Origin: Nitrospira sp.
Lineage (GTDB): Bacteria; Nitrospirota; Nitrospiria; Nitrospirales; Nitrospiraceae
Direction: 5' to 3'
Assembly (NCBI GenBank): GCA_022226935.1
Contig: CP092081.1
Coordinates: 1,102,734-1,166,733 of the forward strand
Length of the DNA: 64,000 nucleotides
How positions within the stretch are numbered: the stretch's first letter is position 1; each line of letters opens with the position of its first letter. Under the pieces are notes generated by a model. That model saw only the letters and a list, made by a program, of their open reading frames with translations. It made no database searches and had not been told where the DNA came from. The position numbers and the translations under genes were made by a program. Below are positions 35,762-44,369 of the stretch, in pieces.

Positions 35762-36092
35762 CTCCCCACAGACCCCTCCTTGTAACGACTTTCACATCAT
35801 TGAACGGTTGACCACGCAAGCACTCGACGCCGCCCGGGCCGGGGACTGGGATCAAGTCGACGCCTGCTATAGCGCGCGTGAGATCAACCTGGCCGCTTGC
35901 TCCCCAGACCGGACCTTTGCGCAACAGCTTCTGATCATGGATGAAGACGTTCGCCAGGCCATCCTGGTCGCGCAAGCCGGAATCTCCGCTTTATTGGTTG
36001 AGGCCGCCCAAGTGACACGACACCTCCGCCAATTACGTGAAAGTAGCGGACAACTTGCCTCCGACAGTGTCACGATACATCGTGAAGCCTGA
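35748..36092 (+). CDS. fliT: FliT-like flagellar chaperone
   Basis: 114 residues, helical, weakly conserved. LTTQALDAARAGDWDQVDAC resembles the first FliT helix, and a four-helix pattern follows. Assigned chiefly from its position straight after fliS with a 14-base overlap; FliT chaperones FliD. Cytoplasmic. Confidence 0.65.
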   Translation: MSAASSPQTPPCNDFHIIERLTTQALDAARAGDWDQVDACYSAREINLAACSPDRTFAQQLLIMDEDVRQAILVAQAGISALLVEAAQVTRHLRQLRESSGQLASDSVTIHREA

Positions 36093-36147
36093 GGGGCGTG
36101 CGACCAGACAACCTGGCTTCCCCGGTACCTTCCAGGAGAGAGGTGGT

Positions 36148-36759
36148 ATGAGGCCTTCATCTGAGCGGCTGCTGCAGCCCCCGCACAACGATATCAAAAA
36201 TGACGAGCGCCGCGAGTGGTTGCGCATCGAAGATCGTCTGTTGCTCGAGTATCGTCGATGCGATGAGACCGCGGAAGCCATGAACGCGTACCTCCCGCCG
36301 GTTACGGAGGACACGATCGCCACCGCCGTTTCGAAACCCACCCTCGACCTTCTCGTGCGAGGAGGGGAAACCTTTGCCGGCTCTCCGCTGCTCCCGTGGG
36401 TATCCAAAATTGACTGGATGCTGGAGACGATCCTTAAATCGATGGTCAAGAGTCACCCCGGCAGTGTGGCCATTGCGCGACTGACCGATGTGGATATCAG
36501 CGCCGGGGGGCTGGGATTCGACACGCCCCGCCGGTTCGAGGTTGACGAAGTGCTGGCGATCAAATTTATTTTGCCGCCGTTCAGCATGATCGAGACCACC
36601 GCGCGTATCATTCGGGTCACTCCACTCAACACCTCTCCCGCCGAGTTTCATCTCGCCACCCAGTTCGTAGACATAGGAGGAGACGAGCAGGAACTCATCA
36701 TCCGGCATATTCTTCAGGTGCAAGCAGAACGACTGCGGGCGAGAAAAGCCGCACACTGA
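36148..36759 (+). CDS. PilZ domain protein
   Basis: 203 residues from the ATG at 36148 (AGGAGAGAGGTGGT upstream); the longer frame from 36037 overlaps fliT. The opening WLRIEDRLLLEYR carries an RxxxR motif; after a ~90-residue insert, LTDVDISAGGLGF supplies DxSxxG. Single PilZ domain interrupted by a helical segment, a form sometimes tied to surface-organelle control. Second PilZ protein in the window; different architecture from the YcgR-like one. Convergent with flhG across an 18-base gap. Confidence 0.82.
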   Translation: MRPSSERLLQPPHNDIKNDERREWLRIEDRLLLEYRRCDETAEAMNAYLPPVTEDTIATAVSKPTLDLLVRGGETFAGSPLLPWVSKIDWMLETILKSMVKSHPGSVAIARLTDVDISAGGLGFDTPRRFEVDEVLAIKFILPPFSMIETTARIIRVTPLNTSPAEFHLATQFVDIGGDEQELIIRHILQVQAERLRARKAAH

Positions 36760-36777
36760 TCCGACCGCGAAGCTCTG

Positions 36778-37716
36778 TCAGGAAGGAATGGGAGTCTGCG
36801 CCGGCGCGGTAGAAGGCTCGGCTCGTACCGCAATGCGGGGCGCCATCGTAGCCAGCAATGCGTCGGCCGCCTGACTAAGGGCAAGGGACGCGGGCGCGGT
36901 AGGCTCGCATTCGACGACCGGCAAGAAACTGCGCACCGCGCGCGTGACGGCTGGGTCATCCGGAATCTCTCCCAGCGTCGTCAGGTCGCCGCCGACATAT
37001 TCCTGCAGCAATTTCTTCAACTGCAGCACATTCACGCGTGATTTGCCTGACACGCGATTCACGATGAGGTGCGGCTGAAACCCTTGCAGTGTCCGGCTCG
37101 CCGTGTTTCGGGCATTCGGATCCGTCTCGGTGACAGCCTGAATCACTTCCTCGATACTGGCAAAATCGCGATCCGACAGCGCCTCGCTCACGGCGTCGCG
37201 CGACAGGAATGCCGACAGGACGCGGCGGATCGCCGCGAGCTTGATGAAGCGGTAGAGATCAAGAACCGAGGTGGGGTCGGGCGTCGCCACCGTCACATAG
37301 TGGTCGGCCATCAGAAAAAAGTCGAGCGCATGATAACTCGTGCCGGCGCCGATATCGACGATGATGATGTCCGCCTGTAACTGGGAAAAGTGGCGAATCA
37401 AACGCTTTTTCTTGGCATAGGGGAGGTTGGCGGTCGCCAGCGTATCTCCGGTACCGGGCAGTAACTGCAGGAAGGGATGCGCCGAAATCGGCTGAAGCAC
37501 CTCTTCCAAACGTTCCACCCGCCGTTCAACGAAATCGGTCAGGGTACGAGGTGGATTCAGGAGACCGAACAGAATGTGCGCATCGGCGCCTCCCACATCG
37601 AGATCGGCCAGCACCACACGTTTGCCCCGTTTGGCCAATAACATAGCCAAATTGGCGGCGATGACGCTTTTTCCGACACCGCCCTTGCCTGATCCAATCG
37701 AGACGATCGTGGCCAT
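36778..37716 (-). CDS. flhG: MinD/ParA-type ATPase FlhG (FleN)
   Basis: 312 residues from the ATG at 37716; the open frame reaches 37851, but that includes the promoter. Deviant Walker A IGSGKGGVGKSVIAANLAML, switch I VLADLDVGGADAHILFGL, and ADIIIVDIGAGTSYHALDFF. FlhG sets flagellar number and position with FlhF and a C-ring factor. No flhF in the window. Lacks a clear N-terminal FlhF-activating helix, although a short one could be missed. Confidence 0.88.
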   Translation of the reverse strand: MATIVSIGSGKGGVGKSVIAANLAMLLAKRGKRVVLADLDVGGADAHILFGLLNPPRTLTDFVERRVERLEEVLQPISAHPFLQLLPGTGDTLATANLPYAKKKRLIRHFSQLQADIIIVDIGAGTSYHALDFFLMADHYVTVATPDPTSVLDLYRFIKLAAIRRVLSAFLSRDAVSEALSDRDFASIEEVIQAVTETDPNARNTASRTLQGFQPHLIVNRVSGKSRVNVLQLKKLLQEYVGGDLTTLGEIPDDPAVTRAVRSFLPVVECEPTAPASLALSQAADALLATMAPRIAVRAEPSTAPAQTPIPS

Positions 37717-37758
37717 GCAGAACTCTCTCTCAGCCTTGAGTGTGATTGCCGATGTCTG

Positions 37759-37786
37759 TTGTCGGTCCTTCGGCCTACGAACCTGA
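37759..37786 (-). promoter_or_regulatory. Sigma-28-type promoter for flhG
   Basis: On the minus strand: TCAGGTTC (37786-37779), 12 bases, ACCGACAA (37766-37759). Predicted start near 37752, about 36 bases before the ATG at 37716, which also supports that start. Confidence 0.6.
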
Positions 37787-37869
37787 GTAGGATGAGCCCA
37801 TGAGAAGACATTTTCCCGCTGGCTTGCAGACTGTGCCTTATTAAACCTCATCGTTCAAAAACGGGCAAC

Positions 37870-37897
37870 TAAAGTTTGAGATGGCGCCCACCGATAC
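37870..37897 (+). promoter_or_regulatory. Sigma-28-type promoter at the HTH gene
   Basis: TAAAGTTT (37870-37877; exact consensus), 12 bases, ACCGATAC (37890-37897). Predicted start near 37904, only a few bases before the ATG at 37908. Confidence 0.75.
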
Positions 37898-37907
37898 CAT
37901 ATCCGTT

Positions 37908-38138
37908 ATGAACAACGCTATTGTGCCCACAACCAACGTCAGCCTCGACAGTGTATCGCCTTCGGAAGGCGAGATTCTCACCGTGTCGGATGTCGCGCAG
38001 TTTCTGCGTGTGCCGAAATCCACGGTGTATAAGCTCGCGCGTCTGGGAGAATTGCCAGCCTCCAAAATAGGGAAGCACTGGCGGTTCCTTCGACGCGACA
38101 TTCACGATTGGATGCACAGCCGGACCCAGCACCACTGA
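37908..38138 (+). CDS. Excisionase-family helix-turn-helix DNA-binding protein
   Basis: 76 residues from the ATG at 37908. An upstream ATG at 37881 lies inside the promoter spacer, so it cannot be the start if that promoter is used; no good Shine-Dalgarno precedes 37908, so a leaderless mRNA or a later start (GTG near 37983) is possible. ILTVSDVAQFLRVPKSTVYK, LARLGELPASKIGKHWRFLR, RDIHDWM is a MerR-like/excisionase (HTH_17) domain. No phage genes are near. Probably a small regulator of the downstream chemotaxis operon or the divergent flhG; the target is inferred. Confidence 0.8.
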   Translation: MNNAIVPTTNVSLDSVSPSEGEILTVSDVAQFLRVPKSTVYKLARLGELPASKIGKHWRFLRRDIHDWMHSRTQHH

Positions 38139-38247
38139 TCTCTCGTTAGAGAGAGGGACGTGCAGGGCCGACAACACGTGAGCAACGCGGACTCCTTGGG
38201 AGCACCGGCGAGTGTGCTCACCTTTAGCGGTTCGAACGAGGTACGCG

Positions 38248-39111
38248 ATGGCCGAGACAAATACGGTGAGAAAAACGGAGCTGCCTGCCCCTAAGCTGAG
38301 CCCCGACACATTCAAGCAGCTCCGGGATCTCATCTACGAGATGACCGGCATTCATTTTCAAGACAACAAGACGTACCTGCTGGAAAGTCGGTTGCTCCCT
38401 CGTTTGAAGGCCTGTCGCTGTCTGACATTCGAAAACTATCTCAATTTTTTGCGCTTCGATGCCTACAGGGACCGGGAGATCACCGAGCTGTATACGGTGA
38501 TCACGACGAATGAAACCTACTTCTTTCGCGACGAAGCGCAACTCGATAGTTTCATGAAAGTGATGATTCCGGAAGTCATGAAAACAAACGCCCAGACGAA
38601 ACAACTCCGGATCTGGAGCGCCGCCTGCTCAACCGGGGACGAACCCTATACTCTGGCACTGCTGCTGCGCGATTACGCTCCGCTGTCCGGATGGACCATC
38701 GATATCCTGGCCACCGACATCAGTGAGAATGTCCTGAACATCGCACGCACGGCCACCTATTCCTCCCATTCGTTACGTAAGGTTCCTCCCGCGATGCTGG
38801 CGCGCTATTTCACCGGCAAAAAAGAGGCGCAGACGTTGGTGCAGCCGGTGAGGGACATGGTGCGGTTCATGAACGTCAATCTCTACGACCGCCCGAGACT
38901 GAAATTGATCCGCGGCATCGATATCATTTTTTGCCGCAACTGCCTCATCTATTTCGACGAAAAAGCCAAGGCGCAAATCGTCTCGGATCTGCGTGATGCC
39001 CTTCGCCCGAAGGGATACCTGATGATCGGCTTTTCCGAGACTCTGCACGACACGGCAGGTCATTTCAAAACCATTCATGCGGGCCGTTCAGTTATTCATG
39101 AGAAACAGTAA
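38248..39111 (+). CDS. cheR: Chemotaxis methyltransferase CheR (first)
   Basis: 287 residues from the ATG at 38248, preceded by GAACGAGG; the GTG at 38212 sits in a small hairpin (38200-38219) and is unlikely. CheR N-domain (FKQLRDLIYEMTGIHFQDNK), SAM domain with RIWSAACSTGDEPYTLALLL, DIIFCRNCLIYFDEKAKAQI and LMIGFSETLHD. Methylates glutamates in MCP signalling helices. First chemotaxis gene of the cheR-cheY-cheZ-cheA-cheV run. Confidence 0.95.
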   Translation: MAETNTVRKTELPAPKLSPDTFKQLRDLIYEMTGIHFQDNKTYLLESRLLPRLKACRCLTFENYLNFLRFDAYRDREITELYTVITTNETYFFRDEAQLDSFMKVMIPEVMKTNAQTKQLRIWSAACSTGDEPYTLALLLRDYAPLSGWTIDILATDISENVLNIARTATYSSHSLRKVPPAMLARYFTGKKEAQTLVQPVRDMVRFMNVNLYDRPRLKLIRGIDIIFCRNCLIYFDEKAKAQIVSDLRDALRPKGYLMIGFSETLHDTAGHFKTIHAGRSVIHEKQ

Positions 39112-39120
39112 GGAGGACCC

Positions 39121-39501
39121 ATGCCAGCTGATCCAAATATGAAGATTCTGGTCGTCGATGACATGTCCACCATGCGACGGATCGTCAAGAACATCCTGAA
39201 ACAACTGGGCTTCAACAACCTGGAAGAGGCTGAGAACGGTCAGGAAGCCTTGACCAAGCTGAAGGCAGATACCTATGGCTTCGTGGTGTCCGACTGGAAC
39301 ATGCCCGTGATGATGGGCATCGACATGCTGCGCGCCATCCGCGCGGATGAGTCGTTGAAGAAAATTCCGGTCCTGATGGTCACGGCGGAAGCCCAGAAGG
39401 AAAATCTCATGGAGGCCGTTCAGGCCGGCGTCAGCAACTACGTCGTCAAGCCGTTCACCGCAGAGACGATGCAGGACAAAATCAACAAGATTTTCAAGTA
39501 A
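39121..39501 (+). CDS. cheY: Chemotaxis response regulator CheY (first)
   Basis: 126 residues, a single receiver. [20 protein letters not shown], phosphoacceptor Asp58 in [11 protein letters not shown], Thr in [10 protein letters not shown] and Lys in [10 protein letters not shown]. Very like E. coli CheY, unlike the second CheY at 50205, and it is followed immediately by cheZ. AAGGAGG lies before the ATG. Phosphorylated form binds FliM at the motor. Confidence 0.96.
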   Translation: MPADPNMKILVVDDMSTMRRIVKNILKQLGFNNLEEAENGQEALTKLKADTYGFVVSDWNMPVMMGIDMLRAIRADESLKKIPVLMVTAEAQKENLMEAVQAGVSNYVVKPFTAETMQDKINKIFK

Positions 39502-39527
39502 TCGGCTCTTAACCGGTGGGGGGGACG

Positions 39528-40178
39528 ATGGCACAACCACGCGCAGCCGCACAATCGCACGTTGTACGCAATGAGGATGACCCGGAGGAGAAGACACCGG
39601 ACACGAAACTCTACGAAGAATTGGGTGAGCTCGCGCGGTTTATCGATACCACCATGAAGACGCTGTCCGAATTCAGCGCACCGGTCAATGCATCGACGGA
39701 GCAATTGCCGCAAGCGCAGAGCCATCTCTTGAATCTCAAAACGCAGACCGAACAGGGAACGCATCGCGTCATGCTCGAAGTCGAAGCCATTCAGGACAAC
39801 CATACCAAGATCAGCACAATGCTGAAAGAGATGACCCTGGCGCTCCAGCAAGCCAAATCGTCGCCTGCTGTCCTGGCGCAGGTATCCGCACTGGGACAGA
39901 CCCTCGGGCAGGACGACAAGCGGTTGCTCGATATCATGACCGCTTTGTCGTTCCAGGATCTGGTGGCGCAGAGCGTCAATAAGCTGGTCACGATTTTAGA
40001 TGAAGTCGAACACAAGCTCCTTCAACTCGTGGTGGTTTTCGGGCCGTATCAAAAGCAGGCAGCGAAGACCGATCAGAGCAAAGCCAGCGAAATGTTGAAG
40101 CAACTGGAAGCCACCAAGAACACGTCGATGGATCAGGATTTGGCCGACGAAATCCTGAAGCAATTCGGTTTTAACTGA
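39528..40178 (+). CDS. cheZ: CheY-P phosphatase CheZ
   Basis: 216 residues from the ATG at 39528 (GGTGGGGGGGAC upstream). Helical hairpin with the catalytic motif ALSFQDLVAQSVNKL: Asp144 and Gln148 match E. coli Asp143 and Gln147. The C-terminus SMDQDLADEILKQFGFN matches the CheY-binding helix. Speeds dephosphorylation of CheY-P. It sits between cheY and cheA. Confidence 0.92.
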   Translation: MAQPRAAAQSHVVRNEDDPEEKTPDTKLYEELGELARFIDTTMKTLSEFSAPVNASTEQLPQAQSHLLNLKTQTEQGTHRVMLEVEAIQDNHTKISTMLKEMTLALQQAKSSPAVLAQVSALGQTLGQDDKRLLDIMTALSFQDLVAQSVNKLVTILDEVEHKLLQLVVVFGPYQKQAAKTDQSKASEMLKQLEATKNTSMDQDLADEILKQFGFN

Positions 40179-40186
40179 GGTGGGTT

Positions 40187-42067
40187 ATGAGCGATGAAAT
40201 GCAGGAAATACTCAATGATTTTCTCACCGAATCCAACGAGATGTTGGAGGTGCTGGATCAGCGGTTCGTGACGTTGGAGTCCGATCCCAACAACACCGAT
40301 CTCCTCAACGAGATCTTCCGTGCGATGCATAGCATGAAGGGGTCCGCCGGATTCCTCGGTTTCAACCATCTGGTGGATGTCGCCCATCGCGGCGAAAACA
40401 TTCTGAACAAGCTGCGCCAGGCTGAAATGGCCGTCAATCCGACCATCATCAGCGTCATTCTTGAAACGATCGACGTGATTAAGGCGATCATGGCCGACAT
40501 TCGGGAATCAGGCACCGACAGTCATGTCGCCACGGCAGCGATTGCCGCCAAACTCGACGACATTCTCAACGGAACCACGCCCCCCGCGCCGCCGACGGAA
40601 GCGGTAGCTTCCTTGAAGGTCGAGGCGTCGCCTGCCGTCGAGGCGCCTGCTCCGGTCGCGCCCGCCCAGACGTTGGGTGAAATTCTGGTGAACGATGGGG
40701 TGGCCTCCAAAGAGCAAGTGTTCGATGCGCTCACGGCGCAACAACATCAACCGGAACCCAAGACTCCCTTGGGGGAAATTCTGCTGCAGGCGAAAGCTAT
40801 TACCGAACGCGCCCTCGATCAGGCACTGCACAAACAAGATAAACAGTCGAAACCCGCTGAAGAAGATGCCACCATTCGCGTCGAAACCAAACGTCTCGAC
40901 AGCGTGATGAATCTGGTTGGAGAGCTGGTTCTTGGCCGCAATCGTTTGATCAAGATCGGAACGCAGCTAGAGCAACAACACGAGTCCGATCCGCAGGTCC
41001 GTGTGTTGAGCGAAACTCTTGCGCAGCTCAATCTGGTCACCACCGACTTGCAGTTGGCCGTGATGAAGACCCGTATGCTCCCGATCAAAAAAGTGTTCGC
41101 CAAGTTGCCTCGCATGGTGCGGGACCTTTCGCAAAAGCTGAACAAGCAGGTCCATTTGGAGATGCGCGGCGAGGAAACCGAACTCGACAAGTCGGTTGCC
41201 GACGAGATCGGCGATCCGCTTGTGCACCTGGTGCGCAATGCGATCGACCATGGGATCGAAACTCCGGCCGAACGTCAGGCGAAAGGCAAAGCGGGAGAAG
41301 GCCAACTGACCATTGCCGCGAGCCAAGAAGGCAACAGCATCGTCATTCGGATCAATGACGATGGACGCGGGATTCAGGTTGAAAAGATCAAGGAAAAAGC
41401 CTTGGCCAAGGGCCTCATCAGCGAAGCTGAACTCTCGACGATGGAACACCGCGAAATTTTGAACCTCATTTTCTTGCCGGGATTCAGCACGGCCGAGAAA
41501 GTGACGGATGTTTCAGGTCGCGGCGTCGGCATGGATGTGGTCCGCACCAACATACGAAAAATCAACGGCAGCGTGGATCTGGAGTCCGAGCCGGGTAAAG
41601 GCAGCCAGATCATTATCAAGCTGCCGCTCACCATCGCGATTATTCAGGCCTTGATGGTGGAAGTCGAGCGTTCGATTTTCGCCATCCCTTTAAGCACCGT
41701 CATCGAAGCCGTGCGAATTTCGCGCTCCGAGATCAAGACGATCAACGGGCGTGAAGTGTTGCACCTGCGTGACCGCGTGCTGCCGCTCATTCGCCTGGCT
41801 CAGGAGTTCGATATTCCGACGGACTCCAATCGGGAGCGGTTCTACGTAGTCGTCGCGGCATTAGGCGATCGTCGAGTGGGGGTGGTCGTCGACGAACTGC
41901 GATCTCAAGAGGAAGTCGTGATCAAGTCGATCTGGGACTATCTGGAAACCGTCAAAGGCGTCTCGGGTGCCACGATCACGGGCGAGGGCAAGGTGGTGCT
42001 CATTCTGGATACCTCGGAGTTGGTTCAAAATGCTCAAGCTTGGCATAACCCGGGTATCGCTGCCTGA
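40187..42067 (+). CDS. cheA: Chemotaxis histidine kinase CheA (first), with LGEIL-repeat insert
   Basis: 626 residues. P1/Hpt with His48 in FRAMHSMKGSAGFLGF; no normal P2 domain, instead residues ~161-220 carry two LGEIL-type repeats (TLGEILVNDGVASKEQVFDA and PLGEILLQAKAITERALDQA) resembling T2SS ATPase N-terminal motifs; P3 (SVMNLVGELVLGRNRLIKIG); P4 ATPase (HLVRNAIDHGIETP, DVSGRGVGMDVVR); P5 CheW-like end. Phosphorylates CheY and CheB under MCP/CheW control. Nine bases after cheZ. Confidence 0.95.
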   Translation: MSDEMQEILNDFLTESNEMLEVLDQRFVTLESDPNNTDLLNEIFRAMHSMKGSAGFLGFNHLVDVAHRGENILNKLRQAEMAVNPTIISVILETIDVIKAIMADIRESGTDSHVATAAIAAKLDDILNGTTPPAPPTEAVASLKVEASPAVEAPAPVAPAQTLGEILVNDGVASKEQVFDALTAQQHQPEPKTPLGEILLQAKAITERALDQALHKQDKQSKPAEEDATIRVETKRLDSVMNLVGELVLGRNRLIKIGTQLEQQHESDPQVRVLSETLAQLNLVTTDLQLAVMKTRMLPIKKVFAKLPRMVRDLSQKLNKQVHLEMRGEETELDKSVADEIGDPLVHLVRNAIDHGIETPAERQAKGKAGEGQLTIAASQEGNSIVIRINDDGRGIQVEKIKEKALAKGLISEAELSTMEHREILNLIFLPGFSTAEKVTDVSGRGVGMDVVRTNIRKINGSVDLESEPGKGSQIIIKLPLTIAIIQALMVEVERSIFAIPLSTVIEAVRISRSEIKTINGREVLHLRDRVLPLIRLAQEFDIPTDSNRERFYVVVAALGDRRVGVVVDELRSQEEVVIKSIWDYLETVKGVSGATITGEGKVVLILDTSELVQNAQAWHNPGIAA

Positions 42068-42153
42068 GGCAAGGCGCTATGGCCTCCTCTGACAACGGGA
42101 GACGGGTGTTCAAGCATAGTCGATGAACGGAGACGCGCGAGATCGGAGGAAGT

Positions 42154-43137
42154 ATGTCCACACTGATCAATGAAATCGATGCCAGGACCAGGCTGGCCGG
42201 CGCAAACCAGATGGAGTTGCTGCTGTTCAAGCTCGGGACGAACGAGATTTTCGGCATTAACGTCTTCAAGGTCCGCGAGGTCATGAAGCTGCCCGAGCTC
42301 ACTCAGATCCCAGAAGCCGACAGCCGCATCGTCGGCATGGCAAACATCCGGGGGATCATGGTTCCCGTCGTCGGGCTCAAGCGCAGTTTGGGACTTGGCA
42401 TGGAAAACGAGGGGCTGAGTACCGGAACCCCGGGGGGAAATCCATACCTGATCGTTTCCGAATATAACGGCAGCTTGCAAGGATTTCTCGTAGCCGGCGT
42501 CGATCGCATTATTCGCTTTTCCTGGTCGGCAATTAAGACGCCTCCGGCGATTGTCCGGGAAAACAACAAAGGCGCAGTGACCGCCGTCACGATGCTGGAA
42601 GACGGCCGGATGGTGCTGATTTTGGACGTGGAAAAAGTCCTGAACGATATTTGCCCCCGCACCGACGACGATGTCTTCGCCAGCATGACGATCGCGCCGG
42701 AATTACGATCGAAATGTGTCTTGTTCGCCGACGATTCGTCCGTGGCCAGGATGCAGATCCGCAAAGCCCTCGATCGCCTGTCCATGTCGTATGTGATTGC
42801 CACGACCGGCGGGGAGGCTTGGCAAAAGCTGCAGGCCCTGGCCGATCAGGCCACGGCTGAGGGGAAAGAACAAGTGGATCAGATCCAGTGCATTCTCAGC
42901 GATATTGAGATGCCCGAGATGGACGGATTCACGTTGACCAAACACATTCGGGCCGACCCGAGACTCGCGCACCTCCCGGTCATGCTGCATTCCTCCCTGA
43001 CGGGTGCCTGCAACATGGAAAAGGGGCGGACGGTCGGCGCCACGGACTACATCACAAAGTTTGATGCGAAAATGCTGGGCGAGAAACTGGCGCTGTATAT
43101 CCAGAATCCGACCCTGCACGCGAAGAAGGCAGCCTGA
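42154..43137 (+). CDS. cheV: CheV: CheW domain fused to a receiver
   Basis: 327 residues. CheW domain (MELLLFKLGTNEIFGINVFK, VREVMKLPELTQIPEADSRI, GMANIRGIMVPVVGL) followed by a receiver (VLFADDSSVARMQIRKALDR, phosphoacceptor in LSDIEMPEMDGFTLTKHIR). Couples receptors to CheA and may adapt them by phosphorylation. GGAGGAAGT before the ATG. It lies between cheA and cheB. Confidence 0.94.
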   Translation: MSTLINEIDARTRLAGANQMELLLFKLGTNEIFGINVFKVREVMKLPELTQIPEADSRIVGMANIRGIMVPVVGLKRSLGLGMENEGLSTGTPGGNPYLIVSEYNGSLQGFLVAGVDRIIRFSWSAIKTPPAIVRENNKGAVTAVTMLEDGRMVLILDVEKVLNDICPRTDDDVFASMTIAPELRSKCVLFADDSSVARMQIRKALDRLSMSYVIATTGGEAWQKLQALADQATAEGKEQVDQIQCILSDIEMPEMDGFTLTKHIRADPRLAHLPVMLHSSLTGACNMEKGRTVGATDYITKFDAKMLGEKLALYIQNPTLHAKKAA

Positions 43138-43176
43138 GGATTAGCCACAGCGACAGTCGTAAGTATGAGAGCTGAT

Positions 43177-43204
43177 TCAAGCTTTTGTGACAGACGGCCG
43201 ATGA
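43177..43204 (+). promoter_or_regulatory. Possible sigma-28-type promoter before cheB
   Basis: TCAAGCTT (43177-43184), 12 bases, GCCGATGA (43197-43204). Spacing fits the other sites, but the predicted start (about 43211) is only ~9 bases before the ATG at 43220, so the site may be inactive or the true start later. Confidence 0.4.
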
Positions 43205-43219
43205 ATCGGTAGAGACCCT

Positions 43220-44317
43220 ATGGCACTCCCACTCACACAGCCGCAAAGCGTCGCGAACCCGGTTCGCGTCTTGGTCGTCGACGATTCTGCGTTCATGCGG
43301 AAAAGTTTGACCACGATGTTGGAGGAGGGGAAGCAGATTCAAGTGGTGGGCGTGGCCCGCAACGGTGAAGAAGCGGTGCAGCAGGTTCAGCAGCTCAAGC
43401 CCGATGTCGTCACGATGGATGTGGAAATGCCGGGGATGACAGGGCTTCAGGCGCTTCAGCAGATCATGACCAAGAATCCCGTTCCGGTCATCATGGTGAG
43501 CTCGGTGACAGTCGAAGGCGCGCAAGAGACATTGCAGGCGTTGGAGTGGGGGGCGGTCGATTTCATCCCCAAACAACTGGACGGCGTGGCCTCGAAAATC
43601 TCCGAGATTCAAAAAATACTGGTTCCCAAAGTGCTTGCCGCCAGATACGCGGGCAGCAAACTGAAACGGTTGACCGTCGCGGGAGCACCGAAAGTCATGG
43701 TGCCGATCGCCAAGGCGTTGAGCAGCCGGTCAGTCTCCGTAACGCGCGGCACGAAACTGATTGCGATCGGATGCTCCACGGGGGGACCACAAGCCTTATT
43801 TGAGATTGTTCCGACCATTCCCGCCGATTGTCCGGCCGGCATCGTCATCGTGCAACACATGCCTAGCTCTTTCACAAAACCGTTCGCCGAACGCCTGAAC
43901 AATCTATGCGCCTTGGAAGTACGCGAGGCGGTGGACGGCGACGAAGTGAAACCAGGCCGCGTTCTGGTAGCTCCGGGGGGTATGCAATTTCGGGTCGTCA
44001 AGAAAACCATCACGACCTCGGTAGTCAAATTGTCGCCCAACTATGAACGACATGCTCATTCGCCATCCGTCGACATCATGTTGCAATCCGTGGCGGCCCT
44101 GTTCGGAGAGCGAAGCATCGGGGTGATTTTGACCGGCATGGGGCATGACGGACTGGAGGGGATGAAAGCCATCAAGGCAGCAGGAGGTCGAACCGTGGCG
44201 CAGGACGAAGCGTCGAGTGTCGTATACGGCATGCCGAAAGCCGTCGTCGAAGCAGGATGTGCAGAAAAAGTGGTGTCGCTCTCGAAGGTCATCGGGGAAC
44301 TCATGAATATGGTGTGA
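43220..44317 (+). CDS. cheB: Chemotaxis methylesterase/deamidase CheB (first)
   Basis: 365 residues. Receiver ([20 protein letters not shown], Asp67 in [12 protein letters not shown]), then the methylesterase domain with catalytic Ser in [16 protein letters not shown], His in [19 protein letters not shown] and Asp in [16 protein letters not shown]. Removes methyl groups from MCPs when phosphorylated by CheA. Ends just before the c-haem MCP. Confidence 0.95.
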   Translation: MALPLTQPQSVANPVRVLVVDDSAFMRKSLTTMLEEGKQIQVVGVARNGEEAVQQVQQLKPDVVTMDVEMPGMTGLQALQQIMTKNPVPVIMVSSVTVEGAQETLQALEWGAVDFIPKQLDGVASKISEIQKILVPKVLAARYAGSKLKRLTVAGAPKVMVPIAKALSSRSVSVTRGTKLIAIGCSTGGPQALFEIVPTIPADCPAGIVIVQHMPSSFTKPFAERLNNLCALEVREAVDGDEVKPGRVLVAPGGMQFRVVKKTITTSVVKLSPNYERHAHSPSVDIMLQSVAALFGERSIGVILTGMGHDGLEGMKAIKAAGGRTVAQDEASSVVYGMPKAVVEAGCAEKVVSLSKVIGELMNMV

Positions 44318-44369
44318 GAAGGAATCGTCAAGTCAACCGTTCACGCATGGAGAGGGAAGAGGAGGAGTT

